7,167 bases of DNA from positions 1 to 7,167 of the forward strand of contig JAPCJN010000106.1 in NCBI GenBank assembly GCA_027886925.1, written 5' to 3'. Below the pieces are notes generated by a model. It had not been told where the DNA came from. It saw only the letters and a list, made by a program, of their open reading frames with translations, and ran no database searches. The translations under genes and the position numbers were made by a program. Source of the DNA: Nitrososphaerota archaeon. GTDB taxonomy: Archaea > Thermoproteota > Nitrososphaeria > Nitrososphaerales > UBA183. This document shows, piece after piece, positions 1 through 5,500 of this stretch. Position 1 is the stretch's first letter; each line of letters opens with the position of its first letter.

Positions 1-66
1 GTGCATCTTCAAGTCTTCTTCTCCCTCTTGCGTTATCAGCGTCCAGCTGCAAGGGCAGGTGAACAT
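1..66 (-). CDS. DUF1059-like small Cys/His protein, C-terminus outside the window
   Basis: The first 22 residues are present and begin MFTCPCSW; the rest lies beyond the left edge. The Cys-Pro-Cys-x-Trp core, the acidic stretch after it and the His at residue 22 match the layout of the two complete small proteins on the plus strand at 242 and 493, so this is a third paralogue, pointing away from them. An in-frame ATG at 84 would add six residues (MGALGH). I prefer 66 because a TATA-like box centred near 105 predicts a transcript start near 78, downstream of that ATG. The family is uncharacterised; the paired Cys and following His residues suggest a small metal-binding protein, which is inference. 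Too little is visible to judge whether the gene is intact. Confidence 0.55.
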   Translation of the reverse strand, partial: MFTCPCSWTLITQEGEEDLKMH

Positions 67-101
67 GTGCCCCAAGGCGCCCATGCACACGGCGCCGTTT
101 G

Positions 102-108
102 CTATAAT
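102..108 (-). promoter_or_regulatory. TATA-like box of the left-edge small gene
   Basis: On the minus strand this reads ATTATAG within AAGATTATAGC. It is centred about 39 bases before the ATG at 66 and 21 before the ATG at 84. A usual archaeal TATA-to-start distance of about 26 predicts a transcript start near 78, giving the ATG at 66 a leader of about 12 bases. Confidence 0.35.
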
Positions 109-131
109 CTTGACGGCTCCGACGATTCTTG

Positions 132-176
132 CCAATCCGACAAGGTCAGTTTGACGCGCCTTCTTCAGGCGATTGG
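132..176. repeat. Nested inverted repeat between two divergent small genes
   Basis: CCAATC (132-137) is complementary to GATTGG (171-176). Inside lies a perfect five-base stem, CGCCT (157-161) and AGGCG (167-171), with a five-base loop; the inner and outer right arms share the G at 171, so the two stems cannot both form in full. A further short stem, GGGCG (191-195) with CGCCC (201-205), sits just before the TATA box of the next gene. The region separates two divergently transcribed paralogues and could hold regulator sites, but stems this short also arise by chance. Confidence 0.25.
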
Positions 177-210
177 TGGTTGTTGGTTATGGGCGGGTAG
201 CGCCCGCGGC

Positions 211-219
211 AGATTAATC
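211..219 (+). promoter_or_regulatory. TATA-like box for the small gene at 242
   Basis: AGATTAATC is centred near 215, about 27 bases before the ATG at 242. No Shine-Dalgarno sequence lies before that ATG, so a leaderless transcript is expected. A TTTCGT hexamer begins at 230, exactly 12 bases before the ATG, and the same hexamer occurs at the same offset before the next paralogue. Confidence 0.5.
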
Positions 220-241
220 ACCTAACCTCTTTCGTTGCGCC

Positions 242-403
242 ATGGCAAAGAATCTAGGAGTCGACTGTCCTTGTGGGTTCACTTTCACGACCCCGCATGG
301 AGATGCGGACGCTGTTGCCGTCGTCCAGCTTCATCTCCGTAGGGTGCACGGAAGGTCCAAACCCTCGGTGGAAGAGGCGAAGGCCGCCATAAAAGCACGC
401 TAG
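242..403 (+). CDS. DUF1059-like small Cys/His protein (53 aa)
   Basis: A complete 53-residue protein starting MAKNLGVDCPCGF. Visible features are Cys9-Pro-Cys11-Gly, His19, an acidic Asp-x-Asp run at 21-23, His31 and His36 (HLRRVH), and a Lys/Ala/Glu-rich C-terminal helix. The spacing of two Cys followed by two His about 20 residues later resembles the core of DUF1059 (PF06348), a family of small predicted metal-binding proteins, but this is shorter than most members I know. The start is chosen because ATG 242 lies about 27 bases after a TATA-like box and has no leader. The next gene encodes a paralogue in the same direction and a third paralogue diverges upstream, so the locus is a small gene family. 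The role is unknown; zinc or iron binding is inference from the Cys/His pattern. Confidence 0.75.
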   Translation: MAKNLGVDCPCGFTFTTPHGDADAVAVVQLHLRRVHGRSKPSVEEAKAAIKAR

Positions 404-429
404 GGCGCGACGGCGCCCTCCCTTTTTCT
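403..429 (+). terminator. Hairpin plus T-rich tract after the first small gene
   Basis: GGGCGC (403-408) pairs perfectly with GCGCCC (413-418) around a GACG loop, directly at the TAG stop of the 53-residue gene. A pyrimidine tract with five consecutive T follows (423-427). T-runs are the usual archaeal termination signal; the stem may help or be incidental. It separates the first small gene from the promoter of the second. Confidence 0.5.
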
Positions 430-461
430 TACCTTGCCTTCTCCATTGGCAAGCCAAAAAC

Positions 462-469
462 GATATATT
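462..469 (+). promoter_or_regulatory. TATA box for the small gene at 493
   Basis: GATATATT is centred near 465, about 27 bases before the ATG at 493, as expected for a leaderless archaeal transcript. A stem formed by CTTGCC (433-438) and GGCAAG (448-453) ends nine bases upstream and could be a regulator site. The TTTCGT hexamer at 481-486 lies exactly 12 bases before the ATG, the same offset as in the preceding paralogue. Confidence 0.6.
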
Positions 470-492
470 CGGACGGTTGCTTTCGTCCCGTA

Positions 493-648
493 ATGGCGAA
501 AATGGCTACCTGCCCCTGCGGGTGGGTCGTAATCTCTCCACAGGGCGAAGCGGACGCGGTAAAGCACACGGCAATTCACCTCAAACTTCATCATCCCGGG
601 ACGGATCTCACCAGCGAGGAGATGCGGAAGAAGGTTCTCTCCGTATAG
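493..648 (+). CDS. DUF1059-like small Cys/His protein (51 aa)
   Basis: A complete 51-residue protein starting MAKMATCPCGWVV. It has Cys7-Pro-Cys9-Gly-Trp, then a Ser-Pro-x-Gly-Glu turn, His25, His29 and adjacent His33-His34 before a Pro-Gly, and a charged C-terminal helix. It aligns without long gaps to the protein at 242 (CPCG, GxADAV, HLxxxHxG-like spacing), so the two are tandem duplicates that have diverged. The start is supported by a TATA box centred about 27 bases upstream and the lack of a ribosome binding site. The gene ends 32 bases before the convergent stop of the Lrp/AsnC-like regulator. Assignment to DUF1059 rests on pattern recognition; the function is unknown, with metal binding the obvious guess. 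Confidence 0.75.
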   Translation: MAKMATCPCGWVVISPQGEADAVKHTAIHLKLHHPGTDLTSEEMRKKVLSV

Positions 649-680
649 GTTCTGTTATCGAGTGAACGACCCAGCGTGGT

Positions 681-1604
681 TCAGGCGCTCGCCAGCTGGT
701 CATCGATTTGCGCGTCAATCCAATTCGGTCCTCTTGGCTCGATCGCCTCCTTGAGGACGTACAACGTGCACGATTTCACACCCTCCAACTTGGCCGCGTC
801 TATTGCGGCATCCTCTGGCTCACCGAGCGAGAAGCCGAACATGCTCGCTATCATCGCCCCGCTCGAGGTCACCGTCGACCAAAGTCTCTCTCCATGTCTC
901 TCCGCAAGCAGCCTTTCGACGATAGCTTGATTGTCTTCTTCCAGAGACAGTTCGAGCTCGTAGAACACAAGTCCTATTTGCTTTCTGGGATCAATCGAGG
1001 CGTGGACGAGCATCGCTCCAGATTCTAGGAGCTTTCCTATCCTGTACTCTGCCATTCTTGTAGTTATTGAAAGGGCCCTAGCGAGATCGGTGGTGCTTCG
1101 CCTCGCGCTGTACCGCATCCCCTTGATGATTCGCCAGTCTGTCCGATCCATTCGGTGGAGACATTTCCTCACGGCCGCCTCATGAAGGCTCCACTTGCTC
1201 AGCTCAAACCTGGAAGCGACGGCGTCGGCCGACTTTTGGATCTCAGATGCCGAAGAGCCAGCGAAGCTGATCGAAACGGCCGGTCCCAGATAGTCGAGCG
1301 TCTCCAGCACTCGCGGAATTTCGTGGGTGAATTCGACGACCCTCCGTTTGGTAGCAAGGTTGAGCGCTTCGAATCTATATGAGCCTGCGACGTTGAGACC
1401 GAGGAGACTGAGACTAGGAACGACCTGATAATGTTTGATGAAACCGTCTTCCTCCATTTTCCTAATCCTGACCCTGACGGTTTTCTCGTCCAGTCCGACG
1501 GCCCTTCCTATTGCAGATGGACTTACCTGTCGGTCTCTTACCGCGCTGAAGCTCGTGGTGCCGAAGGCCATCTCGCAGAAGATTCGAACGTCCTTTGCGT
1601 CCAT
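681..1604 (-). CDS. Lrp/AsnC-like transcriptional regulator with two winged-helix domains (307 aa)
   Basis: This is a DNA-binding regulator with two winged helix-turn-helix units. The first spans about residues 5-60, with its recognition region around SAIGRAVGLDEKTVRVRI (30-47) followed by the wing; the second spans about 154-202, with TTDLARALSITTRMAEYRI (171-189). Each is followed by an alpha/beta stretch (65-145 and 210-290) resembling the ligand-binding RAM domain of Lrp/AsnC proteins, so the protein looks like a fused tandem dimer. Ordinary Lrp proteins are about 150 residues; double-length forms are frequent in Nitrososphaeria and related archaea. Start: the ATG at 1604 lies 27 bases from the centre of a TATA box and has no leader. 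It is divergent from the FAD oxidase gene, so it may control that gene and itself; the ligand is unknown. No transmembrane segment is visible. Confidence 0.85.
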   Translation of the reverse strand: MDAKDVRIFCEMAFGTTSFSAVRDRQVSPSAIGRAVGLDEKTVRVRIRKMEEDGFIKHYQVVPSLSLLGLNVAGSYRFEALNLATKRRVVEFTHEIPRVLETLDYLGPAVSISFAGSSASEIQKSADAVASRFELSKWSLHEAAVRKCLHRMDRTDWRIIKGMRYSARRSTTDLARALSITTRMAEYRIGKLLESGAMLVHASIDPRKQIGLVFYELELSLEEDNQAIVERLLAERHGERLWSTVTSSGAMIASMFGFSLGEPEDAAIDAAKLEGVKSCTLYVLKEAIEPRGPNWIDAQIDDQLASA

Positions 1605-1626
1605 CTGGCGCGATTGCCAGCAACTT

Positions 1627-1635
1627 CATTATAAG
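1627..1635 (-). promoter_or_regulatory. TATA box of the Lrp/AsnC-like regulator
   Basis: On the minus strand this reads CTTATAATG, centred at 1631, 27 bases before the ATG at 1604. This fits a leaderless transcript, and no Shine-Dalgarno sequence precedes the start. Confidence 0.6.
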
Positions 1636-1653
1636 AGAAACGACCAGAGGCGA

Positions 1654-1673
1654 AACCTCCGGAGCCCGGGGTT
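1654..1673. promoter_or_regulatory. Imperfect dyad between divergent regulator and oxidase promoters
   Basis: AACCTCCGG (1654-1662) and CCCGGGGTT (1665-1673) are inverted copies matching at seven of nine positions around a two-base centre. The element lies between the two TATA boxes, a fair place for an Lrp-type operator. The symmetry is imperfect and GC-rich, so chance is possible. Confidence 0.25.
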
Positions 1674-1733
1674 CCATCAGCCTCCTCACATTCGTGCCTG
1701 TTTGTGGATTACGGGCGCGCTCTGCCCGCGTCC

Positions 1734-1740
1734 AATATAT
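1734..1740 (+). promoter_or_regulatory. TATA box of the FAD oxidase gene
   Basis: AATATAT is centred at 1737. It lies 28 bases before the ATG at 1765, the same spacing seen at the other clear promoters in this window, and only 19 before the ATG at 1756. This decides the start in favour of 1765. Confidence 0.6.
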
Positions 1741-1764
1741 CATTACAGGAGTAAGATGAAGACC

Positions 1765-3189
1765 ATGACAATGTCCAACGGAGGAACTCAAGATGAAAAT
1801 GCGCAGAGGGCCACTGCGCCGAGCACCGAGACGCTTCGCAGCGCTTTCCGCGGACCGATAGTGACACCAGGAAGCGTCGAATACTCAGAGACGCGGAAGC
1901 TCTACAATGCGATGATCGACAAGAAACCTTCGGTAATCGCTAGGTGCCGGGACGTGGCCGACGTGATGGCCGCGATAAAGTTCGGGAAGGAGCAGGGCCT
2001 TGACATCGCGATAAGAGGAGGAGGTCACAACGGGGGCGGCTTGGGGAGCGTCGACAGGGGCCTGATGATCGACCTCTCGCTGATGAGGGGAATCAGGGTC
2101 GATCCCAGCACTCGCACAGCTCAGGTCGAAGGGGGGTGCCAGCTTGGGGAACTGGACCATGCTGCACACGCATTCGGACTTGCGACGCCGGCCGGCATCA
2201 TATCGACCACGGGCGTGGGTGGGCTGACGCTTGGAGGGGGAATCGGGCACCTGACACGCAAGTACGGGCTGACGATAGACAACCTGCTCTCGGTGGACCT
2301 GGTTCTCGCTGACGGCAGCTTCGTCACTGCCGATGCCGACCACAACAAGGACCTATTCTGGTGCGTAAGGGGTGGAGGGGGCAATTTTGGCGTGGCCACT
2401 TCGTTTACGTTCCGGCTCCATCCAGTGTCCTCTGTCTTCGCGGGTCCGACCTTCTGGCCCCTGGAACAGGCGGCCGAGGTCTTGAAGTGGTACAGGGAGT
2501 TCATGCCTGCGGCTCCGGACGAGCTCAACGGGTTCTTCGCCTTCCTGACGGTCCCGCCTGCCGCCCCCTTCCCTGAGGAGCTGCGGATGAAGAAGATGGC
2601 AGCGGTGGTGTGGTGCTGCCAGGGTTCGGCCGAGGAGGTTGAGAAGATGCTTGCCCCAGTCCACAAGGTCGGAAAGCCAGCGATGCATGGAGTCCAGCGG
2701 ATGTCCTATCCTGTAGTTCAGAGCATGTTCGACGGGCTGTACCCGCCGGGTCAACAGTGGTACTGGCGAGCCGACTTCGTCAAAGAGATCAGCGATGATG
2801 CGGTCGAGAAGCACATAGCGAACGCGAACAGACTGCCAACTCCGTCATCGACGATGCATCTCTATCCGATTGACGGTGCCGCATCGAGGGTGGGCAAGAA
2901 CGAGACGCCGTGGGCCTACAGGGACGGGAAGTGGGCGGAGGTCATCGTCGGCGTCGATCCCGACGCCGCGAACGCAAAGCGGATCAAGGACTGGACTGTG
3001 TCATATTGGGAGGATCTTCACCCCTACTCGATGGGCGGAGCCTACGTCAACTTCATGATGGACGAGGGGCAAGACAGGGTGAAGGCGACATACCGCGAGA
3101 ACTACGCTCGGCTGGCCTCAAACAAGCAGAGATATGACCCGACGAATCTCTTCCACGTCAACCAGAACATAAGGCCCTCAATTGTCTAG
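1765..3189 (+). CDS. FAD-linked oxidase, berberine-bridge / PCMH type (474 aa)
   Basis: This is a flavin-dependent oxidase of the vanillyl-alcohol oxidase / berberine bridge superfamily. The FAD-binding PCMH domain covers about residues 50-222, with RGGGHNGGGLG (the His88 site that carries 8-alpha-histidyl FAD in relatives), TTGVGGLTLGGGIG, and RGGGGNFGVATSF near 202-214. A substrate domain follows, and the C-terminal BBE segment (about 424-468) has AYVNF, Asn446-Tyr447 and KQRYDPTNLF. Length is normal for bacterial and archaeal members. In bicovalent enzymes a second FAD link comes from a Cys aligned near GIIST (residues 145-149 here); Ile occupies that place, so the flavin is probably attached through His only. 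There is no signal peptide, so the enzyme is likely cytosolic. Oxygen or another electron acceptor is plausible, and the substrate (alcohol, sugar or alkaloid-like) cannot be told. The frame is open further upstream, but that part is antisense to the regulator; the ATG at 1756 is an alternative start with a GGAG four bases before it. Confidence 0.9.
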   Translation: MTMSNGGTQDENAQRATAPSTETLRSAFRGPIVTPGSVEYSETRKLYNAMIDKKPSVIARCRDVADVMAAIKFGKEQGLDIAIRGGGHNGGGLGSVDRGLMIDLSLMRGIRVDPSTRTAQVEGGCQLGELDHAAHAFGLATPAGIISTTGVGGLTLGGGIGHLTRKYGLTIDNLLSVDLVLADGSFVTADADHNKDLFWCVRGGGGNFGVATSFTFRLHPVSSVFAGPTFWPLEQAAEVLKWYREFMPAAPDELNGFFAFLTVPPAAPFPEELRMKKMAAVVWCCQGSAEEVEKMLAPVHKVGKPAMHGVQRMSYPVVQSMFDGLYPPGQQWYWRADFVKEISDDAVEKHIANANRLPTPSSTMHLYPIDGAASRVGKNETPWAYRDGKWAEVIVGVDPDAANAKRIKDWTVSYWEDLHPYSMGGAYVNFMMDEGQDRVKATYRENYARLASNKQRYDPTNLFHVNQNIRPSIV

Positions 3190-3305
3190 CCGGCAACGAG
3201 TCCGTGGTCGAAGGCGTCGAGTGCCTGCTGCCAGACATCCTCTGAAACCAACCAAATGTCATTGGCACTCGAAAACGCGTCCAAATCTTGAACAGAGACC
3301 GTCAC
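3186..3305 (-). CDS. Small acidic hypothetical protein (39 aa) or 3' part of a frameshifted gene
   Basis: A GTG-started frame of 39 residues ends VWQQALDAFDHGLVAG. The acidic, aromatic-containing sequence with an IWLVSEDVW segment looks coded rather than random. Its GTG overlaps the TGA of the preceding minus-strand frame as GTGA, and its TAG lies in the CTAG that also contains the TAG of the convergent oxidase gene. The TGA that closes this frame upstream sits only five codons before the GTG, so either it is a separate translationally coupled gene, or one base was lost or gained and it is the C-terminal half of a roughly 70-residue protein begun near 3397. I do not recognise the family. Confidence 0.4.
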   Translation of the reverse strand: MTVSVQDLDAFSSANDIWLVSEDVWQQALDAFDHGLVAG

Positions 3306-3397
3306 GGCGAAGTTACCTCATGACCCTCCCTCACCAGGCCGAAGGCCGAGTTCACCACCGAGCCGTTGGCGATTTCGGTTACGGACATCCGAGTCAT
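3302..3397 (-). CDS. Very small hypothetical frame (31 aa), possibly the 5' part of a frameshifted gene
   Basis: A 31-residue frame starts MTRMSVTEIANGSVV and ends EGHEVTSP. It begins 65 bases after the stop of the DUF998 gene on the same strand and overlaps the next frame by GTGA. The frame is open further upstream to 3532, into the 3' end of the DUF998 gene, but that part is antisense-like and overlaps a better gene in another frame. The start is uncertain and there is no clear TATA box. Joined to the following frame it would give one small soluble protein. No family is recognised. Confidence 0.3.
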   Translation of the reverse strand: MTRMSVTEIANGSVVNSAFGLVREGHEVTSP

Positions 3398-3461
3398 GTT
3401 CCCAACGAAAGCATGCGGTTCAATCTTTCTCTTTGCTGTTATCGAGAGGAAAGCGTCAGAA

Positions 3462-4148
3462 TTAGCTTCCCAGTCGCACGGCCGATCTTTCTTTATTCGC
3501 TGAGGTTCTGATAAGATGAATTCCGACGACAAATGCCCAAACCGTAACTGGTACGACGATTAGCCACTCCATCCCGCCAGGACCCAGCGGTCCGGTAATG
3601 TCTGTCCCATAAAGAATCAAGGCCACAAATCCAACAACTCCTGAGATTTCAGTGTAAAGGCGAAAATTGCTCCATCCGGGGTCTCTTGCCATGAGCCTCC
3701 CGATTTGAACAAGTCCGAAATTTGCGCCCAGAAAGGCGAGAAGCGCTGTCAAAGTGTCGCCAAGCAGAGTCACGTCCTCAGGGGTAAATCCGTTTGCTGC
3801 TGCACCAAGTCCGCCGACGACTAACAGCCCGAGAGCCATTGTCTGGATGCGTCCCGCTGGGAATCTTGTGTGAATCAGAAGAGTGCCAAGAACGAGCAGC
3901 AAGCCTAGAAGCGTAACCGAGGAATTCGCGATCAAATGCAAAGGAGAACAGACTTGGCTGCCTTGAAATATGCCACAATTGACCGCCTGAAGATCACTAA
4001 TCGAGTTGCGCTGAATATCGTAGCGGGGAGGCCCGTAATATAGTGCTACGACAATCATGCCTATGACGAATTGGACGGCTCCCAAAACATAGAAAAACGC
4101 TCCATAGCGAACAAACCTTTCTGCAGCAGGCTCTCTGGAAGTTTTCAT
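3462..4148 (-). CDS. DUF998-family six-helix membrane protein (228 aa)
   Basis: An integral membrane protein with six hydrophobic segments at about residues 15-37, 69-93, 101-120, 127-150, 165-182 and 192-214. It matches DUF998 (PF06197) by the hallmark NSISDLQA after helix 1 (Tyr43-Asp44 then Asn48-Ser-Ile-Ser-Asp52), the small-residue helix after it, and NGFTPED (119-125) between helices 3 and 4. Length is normal for the family. Cys58 and Cys67 in the loop between helices 1 and 2 could form a disulfide. The function of the family is unknown. I chose ATG 4148 because GTGAT lies six bases before it, matching the 16S-complementary region; an in-frame TTG at 4178 adds ten polar residues and has AGGAAGAG directly before it, so either start may be used. 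Two tiny frames follow on the same strand. Confidence 0.8.
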   Translation of the reverse strand: MKTSREPAAERFVRYGAFFYVLGAVQFVIGMIVVALYYGPPRYDIQRNSISDLQAVNCGIFQGSQVCSPLHLIANSSVTLLGLLLVLGTLLIHTRFPAGRIQTMALGLLVVGGLGAAANGFTPEDVTLLGDTLTALLAFLGANFGLVQIGRLMARDPGWSNFRLYTEISGVVGFVALILYGTDITGPLGPGGMEWLIVVPVTVWAFVVGIHLIRTSANKERSAVRLGS

Positions 4149-4412
4149 CGTGGTATCACTCACGGCCGCCCTGTCCAACTCTTCCTGACGTGCTCATCAC
4201 AGTTGGTATTCTTCGAGCCCTTACATGTTTCTGACCTTTTCGATGAGCCGCGGAGCGAAACCTAGACTGAGCCCGTCTTTGCGCTGCACTAAGAGACTGG
4301 CATACTGAAAGCCGAAAGACACGGAAAGGTTGAACAATTGTTCCGAAGATGATTTCCAGAGGCAGAATCTCCCGTAACTGAAACAAAGGGTAGAACTCAA
4401 GTTACACAAGTA

Positions 4413-4492
4413 CTTCGACATCTAAAATAGATGTAGAATTCGAAGAGATGACAAGGCGGGGGCTGGTTCGATCCCGCCTAAATGGCGTCATC
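4413..4492. repeat. Two adjacent bulged hairpins, candidate structured RNA or protein-binding site
   Basis: Hairpin 1: ACATCTA (4418-4424) pairs with TAGATGT (4428-4434) around AAA, and the flanking CTTCG (4413-4417) pairs with CGAAG (4441-4445) across a six-base bulge on the right side only. Hairpin 2: AGGCGGG (4454-4460) pairs with CCCGCCT (4473-4479) around a 12-base loop, and GATGAC (4447-4452) pairs with GTCATC (4487-4492) across a one-base left and seven-base right gap. The two share an architecture of inner stem, right-hand bulge and outer stem, and are separated by one base. The loop of hairpin 2 contains GGTTCGAT, which recalls a tRNA T-loop, but no tRNA can be folded here. No T-tract follows, so this is not an obvious terminator. 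Confidence 0.4.
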
Positions 4493-4608
4493 CTGCGGTT
4501 CGATTTTCGGATCCGTCCACTCTATTCAGGCTGATAGGTCGCGATTATGACGCCCTTGTTCGTGGTTGCTTGCTTCTTGCATCTAGAAATCCTCCTCCGC
4601 CAATACAA

Positions 4609-4616
4609 GTTTATGT
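4609..4616 (+). promoter_or_regulatory. TATA-like box of the alpha/beta hydrolase
   Basis: GTTTATGT is centred near 4612, about 26 bases before the ATG at 4638, which fits leaderless initiation. A GGAG at 4640-4643, six bases before the in-frame ATG at 4650, is a competing signal. Confidence 0.4.
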
Positions 4617-4637
4617 TGTAAGCATATGCAAAAGATT

Positions 4638-5441
4638 ATGGAGATTTCTATGAGAACTAGGATACTCACAGTAACGTCCAAAGACGGTACAAAGATCGCA
4701 TACGACAGAGTCGGCCGTGGGTCGGTCGTAATACTTGTGCTCGGAGCTCTCAATTCAAGGAAGTCTGGAGCCAAATTAGCCAAATTACTTGCGTCACGCT
4801 TCACAGTCATAAGCTATGACCGGCGCGGACGCGGTGATAGCACAGACACAGAACCATATGTACCTCAACGTGAAATTGAAGATATTGCGGCGCTAATCGA
4901 TGAGGTTGGCGGACCGGCATATCTCTATGGACACTCTTCTGGCGCGGCTATCGCACTTCAGGCTGCAATCAAACTGCGCAATCGGGTTAGGAAGCTAGCC
5001 ATATACGAAGCCCCATATGCTTTAGATCTCGATGCACGCAAAGCTGCCAAAGAGTACGACAGACAGCTCAAGAAACTGCTGGCATCTGGTCGGAATGGTG
5101 ATGCCGTCGCACTATTCGTCAGAGCTGTAGGCGTGTCTGACAAGCAGATTCAGGCCATGAAACGCATGGCGATGTGGCGAGGATTGGAGACCATGGGGCC
5201 AACCCTGGCGCATGAAAGCGCGGTTCTAGGTGAAGGCCATTCCTTGCCTATTTCTCTCTTGAAACGCATTGTTACTCCCACACTTGTCATGCACGGTGGC
5301 TTGGGTGCTCCATCTATGCGCGATGCGGCTCTAGCAATCAGCGAAGCCATCCCTAATGCGCAACTCCGTACGCTGGCCGGCCAAACACACGGCGTAAGGC
5401 CAAAAGTCATCGCGCCGGTGTTAGCAGAGTTCTTCACATAG
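4638..5441 (+). CDS. Alpha/beta-fold hydrolase (267 aa)
   Basis: A soluble single-domain hydrolase of the alpha/beta superfamily. The first strands are TVTSKDGTKIAYDRVG and VVILVLGAL. Strand 4 is followed by DRRGRGDS (residues 61-68), a hallmark of this fold. The nucleophile elbow is GHSSG (98-102) with Ser100 as nucleophile, and the C-terminal GQTHG (248-252) supplies the catalytic His251. A cap of mostly helical residues runs from about 130 to 205. The catalytic acid is unclear: after strand 7 the sequence is VMHGGLGAP, without an Asp at the expected place. The substrate is not predictable; esterase, lactonase or haloperoxidase-like activities occur in relatives. The start at 4638 follows the TATA spacing; 4626 and 4650 are in-frame alternatives. 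It stands alone, with its own promoter and no co-directional partner within 75 bases. Confidence 0.85.
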   Translation: MEISMRTRILTVTSKDGTKIAYDRVGRGSVVILVLGALNSRKSGAKLAKLLASRFTVISYDRRGRGDSTDTEPYVPQREIEDIAALIDEVGGPAYLYGHSSGAAIALQAAIKLRNRVRKLAIYEAPYALDLDARKAAKEYDRQLKKLLASGRNGDAVALFVRAVGVSDKQIQAMKRMAMWRGLETMGPTLAHESAVLGEGHSLPISLLKRIVTPTLVMHGGLGAPSMRDAALAISEAIPNAQLRTLAGQTHGVRPKVIAPVLAEFFT

Positions 5442-5500
5442 AAGCCATAACGTGGCCAACAGAATCAGGAAAATGAACGCCTGAGCAGTAACGGTGGAAG

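Larger units (their letters stand above)
4149..4637. other. Intergenic region with no convincing intact gene
   Basis: This region of about 490 bases lies between two divergent genes. On the minus strand around 4221-4400, two overlapping frames each look partly protein-like: one reads FQLREILPLEIIFG and continues IVQPF, and the other ends DGLSLGFAPRLIEKVRNM at a TAA at 4221. Joining them would need a frameshift, so this may be a decayed gene fragment; I do not recognise it. From 4413 to 4492 there are two hairpins, described separately. From 4493 to 4600 I see only a second GGTTCGAT (4497-4504), the palindrome CGGATCCG (4508-4515) and an ATGACGCC (4547-4554) complementary to part of the second hairpin. 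Confidence 0.4.

Noticed and set aside
1..225. Plus-strand frame at the left edge
   Set aside because: It lies antisense to a recognisable CPC-type small gene and crosses its promoter; the sequence has no motif.
681..1604. Plus-strand open frames across the regulator gene
   Set aside because: They are shadows of a GC-rich coding strand and show no recognisable motifs, while the minus strand encodes two clear winged helices.
1435..1764. Open frame continuing upstream of the oxidase
   Set aside because: It is antisense to the regulator gene, and the TATA spacing places the start at 1765.
1885..2814. Long minus-strand open frames inside the oxidase gene
   Set aside because: They are antisense shadows with Arg/Pro/Ser-rich composition; the plus strand has conserved FAD-binding motifs throughout.
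3190..3511. Plus-strand frame of about 109 residues after the oxidase
   Set aside because: The Arg/His-rich, low-hydrophobic composition and overlap with better minus-strand frames argue against coding.
4454..4490. tRNA suggested by a GGTTCGATCCCGCC stretch
   Set aside because: The T-stem has a mismatch and a wobble, no matching 5' acceptor, D-arm or anticodon arm lies upstream, and the bases are better explained by a bulged hairpin.
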